The notes: a model not told the origin generated them from the sequence alone. Shown: positions 11,453 through 21,039, counted from the first letter of the stretch. The stretch is 64,000 bases of DNA from Streptomyces sp. I6 (GCA_003725745.1 RHDP01000001.1:310001-374000); one strand, 5' to 3'. A program made the numbers and translations.

Positions 11453-12814
11453 ATGACCGCAGTCACCACACCCGGCGCCGCCCCGTCCGCGGGGCGGCCC
11501 CGGGCCGCCGACCCGCGGCACCGCGCCAGGCGGCGCCGGCGTCTCGTCGCCCTGGCCTTCGTGCTGCCGGCGCTGCTGCTGCTCGGCGCCCTGGTCGTCT
11601 ATCCGGTGCTGTTCTCGGTGGGGCGCAGCCTCTTCGACGCCTCCGGCACCCGGTTCGTCGGCGCCGGCAACTACACCGAGATGTTCCGCGACCCGGCCAC
11701 GCTCACGGCCGTGCGCAACAGCGCCATCTGGGTCGTCGTCGCGCCGACGCTGCTCACCGGACTGGGGCTGGTCCTGGCCGTCCTGGTGGAGAAGGTCCGC
11801 TGGGCCACGGCGTTCAAGCTGCTGCTGTTCATGCCGATGGCCGTGTCCTTCCTCGCCGCCGGCATCATCTTCCGCCTCGCCTACGAGGAGGACCCGGACA
11901 AGGGCGTGCTCAACGCGGCCGTGGTCGGGGTGCACGACGTCTTCGCGGACTCGTCGTCGTACCCGACCGCACGCGCCCGGGACGGCGAGGGCCTGGCCAA
12001 GGCGCCCGACGGGTCCTACATCACGACCGGGTCCGCCTCACCGGGGGACACCCTCGCACTCGGGCTCGTGGGGGTGAAGCCCGCCGACCTCCCCGAGGAC
12101 GCCCGCCCGGCGTACGGGGCGGCGGGGAAGACGGACGCCGGCGTCCTGTCCGGCGTGGTCTACCTGGACTTCACCCCGGGCGGAGGCGGTGAGCGGGGCA
12201 CGGTCGACCGGACCGAGCGCGGGATGCCCGGGATGACGGTCGAGGCGGTCCGGGACGGCAGGACCGCCGCCACCGCCACCACCGCGGCGGACGGCTCCTT
12301 CGCCTTCCGGGACCTGGAGGCAGGCTCCTACTCGGTGCGGCTGCCCGCGGAGAACTTCGCGCCGCCCTACGAGGGGATCTCCTGGCTCGGGCCCGCGCTG
12401 GTCACCCCGGCCATCATCGGCGCGTACCTGTGGATCTGGACCGGGTTCGCGATGGTCCTGATCGGCGCGGGGCTGTCCGCGCTGCCGCGCGACGCGCTCG
12501 AGGCGGCCCGGATGGACGGGGCCAACGAGTGGCAGGTCTTCCGCAGGATCACCGTCCCGCTGCTCGCGCCGATCCTGACCGTGGTCTTCGTGACGCTGGT
12601 GATCAACGTGATGAAGGTCTTCGACCTCGTCTACATCATCGCGCCCGGGCCGGTGCAGCAGGACGCCACGGTACTGGCGACCCAGATGTGGCTGGTGTCC
12701 TTCGGCGGCGGCAACGACCAGGGGCTCGGCAGCGCGCTCGGCGTCCTGCTCCTGCTGCTGGTGATCCCCGCCATGGTCTTCAACGTCCGCCGCTTCCGCA
12801 GGAGCCAGTCATGA
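11453..12814 (+). CDS. Sugar ABC transporter permease, MalF type, with inserted beta-sandwich domain (453 aa)
   Basis: Membrane subunit of the alpha-glucoside importer. TM1 is around residues 25-50, TM2 and TM3 at about 85-145, and the C-terminal permease core from about 306 on includes the EAA-loop motif EAARMDGANEW that contacts the ATPase. Between TM3 and the core lie about 155 extra residues, predicted extracytoplasmic. Residues about 230-303 read as a Cna-B/SdrD-B-like or carboxypeptidase-regulatory-like beta domain (VYLDFTPGG, GMPGMTVEAVRDG, TTAADGSFAFRDLEAGSYSV). The insert is in frame and looks native. No ATPase gene is nearby; such importers in Streptomyces commonly share the MsiK ATPase encoded elsewhere. 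Confidence 0.9.
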   Translation: MTAVTTPGAAPSAGRPRAADPRHRARRRRRLVALAFVLPALLLLGALVVYPVLFSVGRSLFDASGTRFVGAGNYTEMFRDPATLTAVRNSAIWVVVAPTLLTGLGLVLAVLVEKVRWATAFKLLLFMPMAVSFLAAGIIFRLAYEEDPDKGVLNAAVVGVHDVFADSSSYPTARARDGEGLAKAPDGSYITTGSASPGDTLALGLVGVKPADLPEDARPAYGAAGKTDAGVLSGVVYLDFTPGGGGERGTVDRTERGMPGMTVEAVRDGRTAATATTAADGSFAFRDLEAGSYSVRLPAENFAPPYEGISWLGPALVTPAIIGAYLWIWTGFAMVLIGAGLSALPRDALEAARMDGANEWQVFRRITVPLLAPILTVVFVTLVINVMKVFDLVYIIAPGPVQQDATVLATQMWLVSFGGGNDQGLGSALGVLLLLLVIPAMVFNVRRFRRSQS

Positions 12815-13788
12815 GCGCCGCCACCGATCCCGCCACCGGTCCCGCGAGCGGCACCGGCACCGGCCCGGCCGCCGGGGCGGCCGCCGTGAAGGACCCGGCC
12901 GCCGTGAAGGAGCCGGCCGCCCCGAGTGCGACGGCACGGGCCGGATCCGGCAACCGGCTGGGCCGCTGGCTCGGCAACGGCGCGGTCCAGGCACTCCTGG
13001 TGGTGGTCGGCCTGGTCTGGATCACCCCGCTCGCGGGTCTGCTGCTGTCCTCGCTGCGCTCCGCCCAGGACAACGCGAGCAGCGGCTGGTGGACCGCCCT
13101 GGCCGGCCCCGGGCAGCTGTCGTTCGACAACTACACGGAGCTGCTGGGCAACGCCGGGATCACCCAGGCGTTCTGGAACACCGTGCTGATCTCGGTGCCG
13201 GCGACCGCCCTGGTCATCGTCCTGGCGGCGCTCGCCGGATACGCCTTCGCCTGGCTGGATTTCCCGGGCCGGGACTGGATCTTCCTGCTCGTGGTGGCAC
13301 TGCTGGTGGTGCCGGTCCAGGTGGGACTGCTGCCGGTCGCCAAGCTCTTCGGCCAGCTCGGGCTGTTCGGCACGATTCCGGGTGTGGTGCTCTTCCACGT
13401 GGCCTACGGGCTGCCCTTCGCGATCTTCCTCCTGCGCAACTACTTCGCGGACATCCCCCGGGAGATGCTGGAGGCGGCGCGGATGGACGGCGGCAGCGAG
13501 TGGCGCATCTTCACCCGGCTGGTGCTGCCGGTAGGCCGTCCGGCGATCGCGAGTCTGGCGATCTTCCAGTTCCTGTGGGTGTGGAACGACATGCTCGTGG
13601 CACTGCTCTTCGCGGACAGCTCGTCGCAGCCGCTCACGGTGGCCCTCCAGTCCCAGGTGCGGCAGTTCGGCAGCAACATCGACGTGCTGGCCCCGGGCGC
13701 CTTCCTGTCGCTCATCGTGCCGGTGGTGGTGTTCTTCGCCTTCCAGCGGCACTTCGTCCAGGGGGTGATGGCCGGCTCGGTCAAGTGA
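12811..13788 (+). CDS. Sugar ABC transporter permease, MalG type (325 aa)
   Basis: Second membrane subunit of the importer. It overlaps the previous gene by ATGA. The first 50 or so residues are a low-complexity Ala/Gly/Pro/Lys region with two copies of a KDPAAVKEPAA-like segment and are probably disordered in the cytoplasm. Six predicted TM helices follow, with the EAA motif EAARMDGGSEW in the last cytoplasmic loop. It ends with MAGSVK, a common MalG-type C-terminus. A strong hairpin follows the stop codon. Confidence 0.92.
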   Translation: MSAATDPATGPASGTGTGPAAGAAAVKDPAAVKEPAAPSATARAGSGNRLGRWLGNGAVQALLVVVGLVWITPLAGLLLSSLRSAQDNASSGWWTALAGPGQLSFDNYTELLGNAGITQAFWNTVLISVPATALVIVLAALAGYAFAWLDFPGRDWIFLLVVALLVVPVQVGLLPVAKLFGQLGLFGTIPGVVLFHVAYGLPFAIFLLRNYFADIPREMLEAARMDGGSEWRIFTRLVLPVGRPAIASLAIFQFLWVWNDMLVALLFADSSSQPLTVALQSQVRQFGSNIDVLAPGAFLSLIVPVVVFFAFQRHFVQGVMAGSVK

Positions 13789-13798
13789 GCGGCCGTTC

Positions 13799-13847
13799 GG
13801 GCTCGGCCGGTCGCCGTACGAGCGGGGTACGGTGACCGGCCGAGCCC
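13799..13847 (+). terminator. Strong hairpin terminator after the sugar-transport operon
   Basis: A 21-bp stem (arms 13799-13819 and 13827-13847) with a single G-T wobble-type mismatch and a 7-nt loop starts 11 nt after the permease stop codon. It has no T-tract, as usual in Streptomyces. The remaining stretch to 14099 has no gene. Confidence 0.8.
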
Positions 13848-14099
13848 GCCGGTCTCCTCAGGACCGTGGCGCGGGCCGAACGCCCGCACGCCCGGCCCAG
13901 GACATCCGCGGCCCGTGGCCGTGGACGCCGGGCCCGTGACACCAGCGGCCGGTAGCCCCGGCCGCCCGGTGCGCGACACCGGCTGCGCCTCCCATGGAGG
14001 AACGACGGAGCCCGTGGAGGCCGGGGCCCGTTTGCCCCGACACACTCGTGCGGAGTAGGTACCGCGGCCTGCCGCCCCCGACCGCGTTCCACTGGGGGG

Positions 14100-15089
14100 A
14101 TGCCACACCCCCAGCTGACGGTCGTCGTCCCCTGCTTCGACGAGAGCGAGGTGATCGACGCCTTCCACTCGGCGCTCGTCGCCGCGCTGGAGCCCACCGG
14201 AGTGCGCTTCGAGATCTGCTACGTCGACGACGGCAGCGGCGACGGGACGGCGGACCGGCTGAAAGCGCTCGCGGCCGGTTCCCCATGCGTCCGCTACACC
14301 TCCTTCAGCCGCAACTTCGGCAAGGAGGCCGCCCTGCTCGCCGGGATGCGGATGGCCCGGGGCGAGGCGGTGGTGCTGATGGACGCCGATCTGCAGCATC
14401 CCCCCGAACTGGTGCCCCGCATGCTGGAGCTGCACCGGAACGGCTACGACCAGGTCGTCGCCCGGCGCGACCGCGCGGGCGAGGGCGCGCTGCGTTCCGC
14501 GCTGAGCCGCGCGTACTACCGGCTGGTGCGGCACTTCATGGACGTGGAGGTCGCCGACGGGGAGGGCGACTTCCGGCTGCTGTCGCGCCGGGCCGTCGAT
14601 GCCGTGCTGTCGCTTCCGGAGAGCAACCGCTTCTCCAAGGGGCTCTTCTCCTGGATCGGCTTCCCGACCGCGGGCTTCGCGTACCGCAACGCCGAACGGG
14701 CCGCGGGCCGCTCCAAGTGGGGCGGCCGCCGGCTGGTGGACTACGGCATCGACGGGCTGCTGTCGTTCAACACCCGTCCGCTGCGCCTGGCGATCCACAC
14801 CGGCCTCTGGCTGTTCCTCTCCGCGCTGGGCTACGCCGGGTGGATCGTCGTGAACGCGGTGGTCGACGGTGTCGACACCCCGGGGTACGCGACGCTCATC
14901 ACCGCCATCGTCGGCCTGAGCGGCGTCCAGCTCGCGACCCTCGGCGTGATCGGCGAGTACGTCGGGCGGATCTACCACGAGGCGAAACGGCGGCCGCACT
15001 ATGTCGTGGCCGAGACCGACTCCCGCACGCCCCACCACCAGGACGGCGTCCCCGCGGCTGCCGCGGCGCGGTCCCGGTCCCGCCGGTGA
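14100..15089 (+). CDS. GT2 polyprenyl-phosphate glycosyltransferase, GtrB type (329 aa)
   Basis: Transfers a sugar from a nucleotide donor to a polyprenyl phosphate carrier on the cytoplasmic face of the membrane. The GT-A fold starts at [13 protein letters not shown]; the donor/metal region is [14 protein letters not shown]. The C-terminal 90 residues hold two TM helices (about 232-255 and 265-290), typical of GtrB/DPM1-like enzymes. The start is ATG at 14100. The stop overlaps the following GtrA gene (GTGA). Together with the next two genes it forms a module like phage or cell-wall glycosylation systems, with GtrB loading the carrier, GtrA flipping it and a large membrane enzyme using it. 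Confidence 0.9.
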   Translation: MPHPQLTVVVPCFDESEVIDAFHSALVAALEPTGVRFEICYVDDGSGDGTADRLKALAAGSPCVRYTSFSRNFGKEAALLAGMRMARGEAVVLMDADLQHPPELVPRMLELHRNGYDQVVARRDRAGEGALRSALSRAYYRLVRHFMDVEVADGEGDFRLLSRRAVDAVLSLPESNRFSKGLFSWIGFPTAGFAYRNAERAAGRSKWGGRRLVDYGIDGLLSFNTRPLRLAIHTGLWLFLSALGYAGWIVVNAVVDGVDTPGYATLITAIVGLSGVQLATLGVIGEYVGRIYHEAKRRPHYVVAETDSRTPHHQDGVPAAAAARSRSRR

Positions 15090-15502
15090 ACACCGCCGGC
15101 CTGCGGCAGTTCGCCGTGTTCGCACTGGTCGGGGTGGTCAACACCGGGGTGTACTACGGGGTGTACGCGCTGCTGCTGAGGTGGCTGCCGTACCTGGCCG
15201 CGCACGCCCTGGCCTACGGCGTGGGAGTGACGGGCTCGTTCCTGCTCAACTCCTTCATCACCCTCCGTACCCGGCCGACGTGGCGCGCGTTCGTGCGCTA
15301 CCCGCTGTCGGGTGCGGCCGGTCTCGTGGGCAGCGGGGTGCTGCTCCATCTGGCCGTGACCCGGCTGGGCATGGACGAGCATCTCGCGGCGATCGCCGCC
15401 GGGGTCCTCGCCACGCCCTTGTCGTTCCTGGTCGCACGCTGGGCGATCATGTCCGGAGCCCGGCGGACGCGGACGGTCACGGAACCCGCGTCGAGCGAGT
15501 GA
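15086..15502 (+). CDS. GtrA family membrane protein (138 aa)
   Basis: Small protein with four predicted TM helices, matching the GtrA family thought to flip polyprenyl-phosphate-linked sugars across the membrane. It starts at GTG 15086, overlapping the GtrB stop, and reads [20 protein letters not shown], the characteristic GtrA beginning, with [11 protein letters not shown] in the middle. Its 3' end overlaps by 26 bp the 3' end of the convergent membrane protein gene. Confidence 0.9.
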   Translation: MNTAGLRQFAVFALVGVVNTGVYYGVYALLLRWLPYLAAHALAYGVGVTGSFLLNSFITLRTRPTWRAFVRYPLSGAAGLVGSGVLLHLAVTRLGMDEHLAAIAAGVLATPLSFLVARWAIMSGARRTRTVTEPASSE

Positions 15503-16994
15503 CCGCGTCCAGCCGGTAGTACTCGGCGACGCACCGGGCGGGCCAGGGGAGGCGGCCCCCGCCGCGGAACGGTTCGAGCATCCCGGCGACCGGTGTCGGG
15601 GTGTACGGCGCCACCTCGGCTCCGCGGGCGGCCGCCGCGCGCAGCGACGCGTCCTGGCGGTCCCACTGCCCGGCCCGCACCCGCATGTCCTGGCCCAGTC
15701 GGTGCAGCGGTGGGGCCAGTCCCGCGGTGGACGCGGCGCAGAGTGCCGCCGCGGTGGCGGCCGCCGTCACCGTCCACGACCGGGCGGCGCGGCGGCGCAG
15801 CGCCCGGCCCAGCAGTGCTCCGAGGCCCGCGAGCACCAGGATGTACAGGAGCAGGTAGTCGTTCCAGGTCCGGGCGGCGGTGACGACGCGCGGGCCGAAG
15901 ACCGGATAGGTGATGACGGTGCACAGATAGCCGGAGACGAGGACGGCGAGCAGGCCCGCGCAGGCGAGCGGCAGCGGGCGGCAGGGGCGCAGCACGGCCG
16001 TGCCGGTGCGGGCGGGGCGGACGAGCAGGCCGAGCAGGACCCCGGCGGCGACGACTCCGCCGTACTGCCAGGTCGTCAGGACGGTCTCCACGATCCCGGC
16101 GAAGCCACGGGCCGCGGCGATCAGGGAGTCGGGGGCCAGGATCGAGGTGGTGCCGGCGCCGAAGCGTTCGCGCCGGTGGCGGGATCCGGGCGAGGTGACG
16201 AGCACGGCGGTGCCGGCGACGATCCCGACGGCGCCGGTCAGCGCCCAGGTCCGCAGGAAGGGCCAGGCCCGGTCGGTGACGAGTCGGCGGCCGAGCAGCA
16301 GCAGTCCCCCGAGCACCACGAGTGCCACGACCGAGGTCTCCTCGGAGAGGGTGCCGGTGAAGACTCCGGCGACCGCCGCCGCGGCCAGGGCGGCGGCGCG
16401 GCCCCGGCGCGTCACGGCCGCCAGCGCCGGGAGGACGGCGGAGCAGGCCAGGACCGGGGCCACGGTGTGCGAGACGGACCCCGCCGGCCAGTAGAGGGTC
16501 TTGTAGGTGTTGGGGGTGGCGAGGAGGAACACGGCGGTGGCCGTCGCGGCGACGAGCAGGGGGAGCCCGCGCGGGGGCGACTGGCGGGCCCGGCGCAGTA
16601 CGAGGGCCACCAGGGCCCAGAGCACGGCCAGGACGAGCAGCGCGCTCAGGGCCGCGTACCACTGGTGGCCCGCCACGGGGAACCGGGCGTACAGGCCCAC
16701 GAGCAGGCCGTTGCCGACCCGGCCGTTGTCGGTGACGTAGAACTTCCCGATGAGTCCGCCGATGCCCTGGTCGCGCACCACGGGCAGGAAGCACCACTCG
16801 TCGGCGCTGGGCCGCACATGGCGGCCCAGCCAGGCGGCGGCCGCCAGCAGCGCCAGCGGCAGCGCGGCGAGGACCAGGGCGAAGGCGGTCAGGGGCGAGG
16901 GCAGGCGCCACCGGCCGCCTCCACCCCGGCCCGGCTTCCCCGAGGAGTCGCCCGGTTCCCGTGGAACGGTCGTATGAGATGCACCGACGGCCAT
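15477..16994 (-). CDS. Multi-pass membrane protein, putative GtrII/DUF6056-like glycosyltransferase (about 505 aa)
   Basis: Predicted polytopic membrane protein with about ten or eleven TM helices. An extracytoplasmic loop near the N-terminus reads [17 protein letters not shown], followed by [21 protein letters not shown], resembling large membrane glucosyltransferases (GtrII-like/DUF6056) that use lipid-linked sugars. Its place next to GtrB and GtrA genes, in convergent orientation, fits it as the terminal glycosyltransferase. The start is uncertain: ATG at 16994 gives a reasonable cytoplasmic N-terminus, while the open frame upstream runs into tandem repeats and is rejected. The family assignment is an inference from topology, loop motifs and context; the sugar and acceptor are unknown. 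Confidence 0.72.
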   Translation of the reverse strand: MAVGASHTTVPREPGDSSGKPGRGGGGRWRLPSPLTAFALVLAALPLALLAAAAWLGRHVRPSADEWCFLPVVRDQGIGGLIGKFYVTDNGRVGNGLLVGLYARFPVAGHQWYAALSALLVLAVLWALVALVLRRARQSPPRGLPLLVAATATAVFLLATPNTYKTLYWPAGSVSHTVAPVLACSAVLPALAAVTRRGRAAALAAAAVAGVFTGTLSEETSVVALVVLGGLLLLGRRLVTDRAWPFLRTWALTGAVGIVAGTAVLVTSPGSRHRRERFGAGTTSILAPDSLIAAARGFAGIVETVLTTWQYGGVVAAGVLLGLLVRPARTGTAVLRPCRPLPLACAGLLAVLVSGYLCTVITYPVFGPRVVTAARTWNDYLLLYILVLAGLGALLGRALRRRAARSWTVTAAATAAALCAASTAGLAPPLHRLGQDMRVRAGQWDRQDASLRAAAARGAEVAPYTPTPVAGMLEPFRGGGRLPWPARCVAEYYRLDAVTRSTRVP

Positions 16995-17265
16995 GTCCCT
17001 GACGAGTTGCACGGCGACCGGGCACTCAACCGCCCCGCGGTCATCCGGAGCAGCAAGAAGCCCCGATGGGATTCGGGCGGCCGCCGCGGTCGCGCGTCGC
17101 CTTGCCCGGGCGGGGCGGGGAGGTTCCGGCGCCTGGGCGCGCGACGCGGCGGAGCGCGGCGGGGGCGGGGCGGGACCGGCACACGGGCGGCGGAGGCACC
17201 GCCGATCGGCGGCCGTACGGCGGTGGCGGCACGCCCCGCCTCCGGCCCGCGCGGTGCGGCTCGGC

Positions 17266-17430
17266 GGACGGCGAGTCAGGGCCGTACGAGCGACACCGGC
17301 GGACGGCGATCCACGGCCGTACGAGCGACACCGACGGACGGCGATCCACGGCCGTACGAGCGACACCGGCGGACGACGATCCACGGCCGTACGAGCGACA
17401 CCGACGGACGGCGAGTCAGGGCCGTGCGGG
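17266..17430. repeat. 35-bp tandem repeat array, about 4.7 copies
   Basis: Units begin at 17266, 17301, 17336, 17371 and 17406, each containing GCCGTACGAGCGACACCG with few changes. The period is not a multiple of three, so the array is not a coding repeat, and there are no unique spacers. It lies between the membrane protein start and the 3' end of the gluD-like gene, and its last unit overlaps the final codons of that gene. Confidence 0.9.
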
Positions 17431-18329
17431 CGGCTCCGGCTTGTGCCCGACATGCTCGCCCGGTGTCGCCAGTTCCTCGACCGCGTCCGCGGTCACCACC
17501 GCGCCGGTGGACCTCCTGCCGCGCCGCAGCCGGCTCTCCAGCCGGGCGGCGAACGAGGTGAGCGCGAAGTTCAGCACGATGAAGATCACGGCGACGACGG
17601 TGAAGCTGGCGATGGTGTTCGCGCCGTAGTTGGCGCTCATCGGCCGGACCGACGCCAGCAGCTCGGAGAAGCCGAGCATCGCGCCCCCGAGGGCGGTGTC
17701 CTTCACGATGACCACCATCTGGCTGACGATCGCCGGGAGCATGGCCGTCACCGACTGCGGCAGCAGCACGTACCGCATCGTCTGGCCCTTGCGCATGCCG
17801 ATCGCCTTGGCCGCGTCCGACTGTCCCCGGGGAGCGCCATGATGCCGGCCCGGACGACCTCGGCCAGCACCGAGGCGTTGTACAGCACCAGACCGGTCAC
17901 CACGGCGTACAGCGGCCGGCTGTCGGGGCTGATGTCGAAGAACGCGGCGTAGGCGGCGTTGGCGAACAGCATCAGGATCAGCACGGGGATGGCGCGGAAG
18001 AACTCCACCACCGTGCCCGCCGCGCCGCGCACCCACCAGTGGTCCGACAGCCGGGCGATGCCGAGGACCGCGCCGAGCGGCAGCGCGATGACCAGCGCGA
18101 GCGCCGCGGCGATCAGGGTGTTCTCCAGGCCCGGCAGGAGAAAGGTCGTCCACACCCGGGAGTCGGTGAAGAACGGCGCCCATTTGGACCACTCCAGCTG
18201 CCCCTTCCCGGCGAGGCCCGTGAACACCCACCAGGCCACGGCGGCGAGGACGAGCAGAAAGCCCAGCGTGTACAGGGTGTTGCGCCGCCTGGCCTGGGGC
18301 CCGGGGCTGTCGTACAGGACGGAACTCAT
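17416..18329 (-). CDS. gluD: Glutamate-type ABC transporter permease, GluD (frameshifted, about 304 aa)
   Basis: Second membrane subunit of a polar amino-acid importer. TM1 is near residues 15-38; the HisM/GltK-type permease domain follows, with TFLLPGLENTLIAAALALV, then VVEFFRAIPVLILM. The frame breaks at the CCCCGGGG of 17825-17832; one more base restores LPRGQSDAAKAIGM, the conserved cytoplasmic EAA-like loop of this family. Its start overlaps the gluC-like stop (ATGA). The gene order gluA-gluB-gluC-gluD matches the known actinobacterial glutamate uptake operon, which is the reason for the symbol; the substrate itself is inferred. The C-terminal tail is unusually long and hydrophilic and runs into the 35-bp repeat array. 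Confidence 0.85.
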
Positions 18330-18991
18330 CGCCTCACCGCCACCTTCTTGCCGACCCAGCCGAGGAAGAGGCCGGTGGGGAGGGTCAGGGCGATGAAACC
18401 TGCGGCGAAGACGGCCGAGATGAGGATGAGCTGGGCCTCGTTCTCGATCATCTCCCGCATCAGCAGCGCGGCCTCGGGGACACCGATGGCCGCGGCCACC
18501 GTGGTGTTCTTGGTGAGGGCGATCAGCACGTTCGCGAGTGGGCCCACCACGGAGCGGAACGCCTGGGGGAGGACGACCAGCCCGAGCACCTGGGTGAAGC
18601 TCAGCCCGAGGGCGCGGGCCGCCTCCACCTGGCCCAGGGGCACGGTGTTGATGCCGGACCGCAGTGCCTCGCAGACGAACGCGGACGTGTAGGCGATAAG
18701 TCCGAGCACGGCGAGCCGGAAGTTAATCACGGTGAAGGTGTCGGCGCCGAGGCTGACGCCCAGGGTCTGGAACAGGCCCAGTGACGTGAAGACGATGATC
18801 ACGGTGAGCGGGATGTTCCGCACCACGTTGACGTACCAGGTGCCGAAGCCGCGCATCACGGGCACCGGGCTGACTCGCATCGCGGCCAGCACGGTGCCCC
18901 AGAGCAGGGACCCGACGGCGGACCAGACGGTGAGCTGGACGGTCGTCCAGAACGCCCCCAGCACGTCGTACCCCTGAAGGAAGTCGAACAC
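18326..18991 (-). CDS. gluC: Glutamate-type ABC transporter permease, GluC (221 aa)
   Basis: First membrane subunit of the polar amino-acid importer. It has five predicted TM helices and the permease loop ALRSGINTVPLGQVEAARAL, which binds the ATPase. The beginning MFDFLQGYDVLGAFWTTVQL and length are typical of GluC proteins of Corynebacterium and Streptomyces. It is followed directly by gluD with a 4-nt overlap, and it is preceded by a short gap filled by 34-bp repeats after the binding-protein gene. Confidence 0.92.
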   Translation of the reverse strand: MFDFLQGYDVLGAFWTTVQLTVWSAVGSLLWGTVLAAMRVSPVPVMRGFGTWYVNVVRNIPLTVIIVFTSLGLFQTLGVSLGADTFTVINFRLAVLGLIAYTSAFVCEALRSGINTVPLGQVEAARALGLSFTQVLGLVVLPQAFRSVVGPLANVLIALTKNTTVAAAIGVPEAALLMREMIENEAQLILISAVFAAGFIALTLPTGLFLGWVGKKVAVRR

Positions 18992-19040
18992 GTTTGCGCC
19001 TCTGTGAGGTGGTCTCGGGCTCGGCCGACGGGATCCCGAC

Positions 19041-19173
19041 CGACGGGAGCGGCGACGCCCGGCGGGGGCTCAGCCGACGGGAGCGGCGACGCCCGGCGGG
19101 GGCTCAGCCGACGGGAGCGGCGATGCCCGGCGGGATCTCAGCCGACGGGAGCGGCGATGCCCGGCGGGGGCTC
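19041..19173. repeat. 34-bp tandem repeat array, four copies, covering the gluB stop codon
   Basis: Units begin near 19041, 19075, 19109 and 19143 with the common core GGGAGCGGCGAYGCCCGGCG. Read on the minus strand, the most upstream unit encodes the C-terminal PPGIAAPVG and stop of the glutamate-binding protein, and the following units repeat this 3' end, each with its own stop-like TGA. The array fills the gap between gluB and gluC. Confidence 0.88.
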
Positions 19174-19968
19174 GCTCTGGTAGCCGGCCGGTCCGAAGTT
19201 GGCCTCGACGGCCTTCTCCCACGCGCTCTCCTGGACCATCTTCCGCAGCGCCGCGTTGATGTCGTTCCTGAGTTCGGTGTCGCCCTTCTTCACACCGATC
19301 CCGTACAGCTCGTCGCTCAGTTTGAAGCCGCCCAGCCGGAACCTGCCCTTGAACTGGTCCTGTGCGGCATAGCCGGCGAGGATGGCGTCGTCGGTGGTCA
19401 CGGCGTCGATCGTCCCGTTCTCCAGGCCGGTCAGGCATTCGGAGTAGCCGCCGTACTCCTGCAGCTGCGCCCGTGGCGCGAGCTTGGTCTTGACGTTCTG
19501 CGCCGAAGTGGAGCCGGTGACCGAGCAGAGTCTCCTGTCGTTCAGGTCGGCCGGGGACCTGATGGAGTCGTCGCCGGCGCGGACCAGCACGTCCTGGTGC
19601 GCGAGGAAGTACGGCCCGGCGAAGTCGACCTTCTTGCGGCGCTCGTCGTTGATCGAGTACGAGGCGGCGATGAAGTCGACGTCGCCGCGCTGGAGCAGCG
19701 TCTCGCGGTCTGCGCTCTTGGCCTCCTTGAAGACGATGTCGGAGGGGTCGTAGCCGAGCTGCCGGGCCACGTACCGGGCCACGTCGACGTCGAACCCCTC
19801 GTAGTCGCCGTCCGGCGTCTTCAGGCCGACGCCGGGCTGGTCGAACTTGATTCCGACGGTGATCTTCTTCCCGTCGTCCGATCCGCCGCCGTCCGATCCG
19901 CAGGCCGTGGCGGCGAGTGCGAGCGTGAGCGCCGCGGCGGCCGCGGCGGAGACCTTGCGAGGCTTCAT
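19138..19968 (-). CDS. gluB: Glutamate-binding lipoprotein, GluB (276 aa)
   Basis: Family 3 solute-binding protein. The signal peptide ends in the lipobox LAATAC, so it is membrane-anchored outside the cell. Diagnostic segments are GVGLKTPDGDYEGFDVDVA, RETLLQRGDVDFIAASYSI, VDFAGPYFLAHQDVLVR and the ligand-site region CSVTGSTSAQNVKTKL. I chose ATG at 19968 because CAGGG lies about 9 nt upstream; an ATG three codons earlier has no room for a ribosome site. The last nine residues are encoded by a 34-bp tandem repeat and may vary between strains. Confidence 0.93.
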   Translation of the reverse strand: MKPRKVSAAAAAALTLALAATACGSDGGGSDDGKKITVGIKFDQPGVGLKTPDGDYEGFDVDVARYVARQLGYDPSDIVFKEAKSADRETLLQRGDVDFIAASYSINDERRKKVDFAGPYFLAHQDVLVRAGDDSIRSPADLNDRRLCSVTGSTSAQNVKTKLAPRAQLQEYGGYSECLTGLENGTIDAVTTDDAILAGYAAQDQFKGRFRLGGFKLSDELYGIGVKKGDTELRNDINAALRKMVQESAWEKAVEANFGPAGYQSEPPPGIAAPVG

Positions 19969-20042
19969 GGTGATCATCCCTGGGGATCGCTGGAGGGTGC
20001 GGGGTCCCGGGGCGGCGCACGGGGCGACGCGGGCGCCGGGCG

Positions 20043-20813
20043 TCAGTGGTGGAGGATCTTCGAGAGGAAGTCCTTGGCGCGGTCGGTACGGGGGGCGGTG
20101 AAGAACTGGTCGGGTGTCGTCTCCTCCACGATCCTGCCGTCGGCCATGAACACCACGCGGTTGGCGGCCGAACGGGCGAATCCCATCTCATGGGTGACGA
20201 CCACCATGGTCATGCCGTCCCCGGCGAGCTGCCGCATGACCTCCAGCACCTCGTTGATCATCTCCGGGTCGAGGGCGGAGGTCGGCTCGTCGAACAGCAT
20301 GATCTTGGGGTCCATGGCGAGCGCCCTGGCGATCGCCACCCGCTGCTGCTGCCCGCCGGAGAGCTGGGCGGGGTACTTGTCCGCCTGGGTGCCGACGCCC
20401 ACCCGGTCGAGGAGGCCGCGCGCCCGCTCCTCGGCGCTCTTCCGGTCCTTTCCGCGGACCTTGATCTGGCCGAGGGTCACGTTCTGCAGGACGGTCTTGT
20501 GCGCGAAGAGGTTGAAGGACTGGAAGACCATGCCGACGTCGGCGCGCAGCCGGGCGAGTTCCCTGCCTTCGGCGGGCAGCGGCCTGCCGTCGATGGCGAT
20601 CTCGCCGGAGTCGATGGTCTCCAGGCGGTTGACGGCGCGGCAGAGCGTGGACTTGCCTCCGCCGGACGGGCCGATGACGACGACCACCTCACCGCGTTCC
20701 ACGGTCAGATTGACGTCCCTGAGAACGTGCAGCGGACCGAAGTGCTTGTCGACGTGGTGCAGCTCGACCAGCGCACGGCTGCTCATGCCCGGGGTGAAGG
20801 GTTCCTCGCTCAC
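20043..20813 (-). CDS. gluA: Glutamate ABC transporter ATP-binding protein, GluA (256 aa)
   Basis: ATPase of the polar amino-acid transporter family (GlnQ/HisP type). Walker A is GPSGGGKST, the signature [15 protein letters not shown], Walker [13 protein letters not shown], and the H-loop TVVTHE-like region reads [11 protein letters not shown]. The D-loop and length are standard. The GTG at 20813 is chosen because CGGAG lies 6 nt upstream; ATG at 20786 would also keep the whole ABC domain, but no ribosome-binding site precedes it. It is the first gene of the gluABCD-like operon and is divergent from a small secreted-protein gene. Confidence 0.93.
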   Translation of the reverse strand: MSEEPFTPGMSSRALVELHHVDKHFGPLHVLRDVNLTVERGEVVVVIGPSGGGKSTLCRAVNRLETIDSGEIAIDGRPLPAEGRELARLRADVGMVFQSFNLFAHKTVLQNVTLGQIKVRGKDRKSAEERARGLLDRVGVGTQADKYPAQLSGGQQQRVAIARALAMDPKIMLFDEPTSALDPEMINEVLEVMRQLAGDGMTMVVVTHEMGFARSAANRVVFMADGRIVEETTPDQFFTAPRTDRAKDFLSKILHH

Positions 20814-21025
20814 GGCGGCTCCGCTCGTCGGCTTCATCGTCCATCCGCTCCGGGCGGTCCGCACTCCGGGAGCCGGGTGGCGTCCGCGGGCCCCCGGCCC
20901 GCCGGTACCGGGGCGCGGTGCGGGGTGTCCCCGACGCGGAACAGGCCATTGTCGCGCTCCCGCTGCGTGACGCCCCGCACACGGTGAGCGACCGGATGCG
21001 GAGTGCGCCGGCACCGCCGATGTCC

Positions 21026-21039
21026 GGCGCATATGCGCC
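21026..21039. promoter_or_regulatory. 14-bp perfect palindrome in the gluA divergent region
   Basis: GGCGCATATGCGCC lies about midway in the 350-bp region between the gluA start and the secreted-protein start. It could be an operator for either gene. No clear -10/-35 pair was seen, and the rest of the stretch holds no gene. Confidence 0.3.

Noticed and set aside
14032..14061. TTGCCC and TAGGTA as promoter of the GtrB gene
   Set aside because: Spacing is possible (18 nt), but the -10 lacks the final T and the match is weak, so I did not list it as a feature.
17266..17430. CRISPR-like array
   Set aside because: The units are contiguous with no unique spacers, and no cas genes are nearby; it is a plain tandem repeat.
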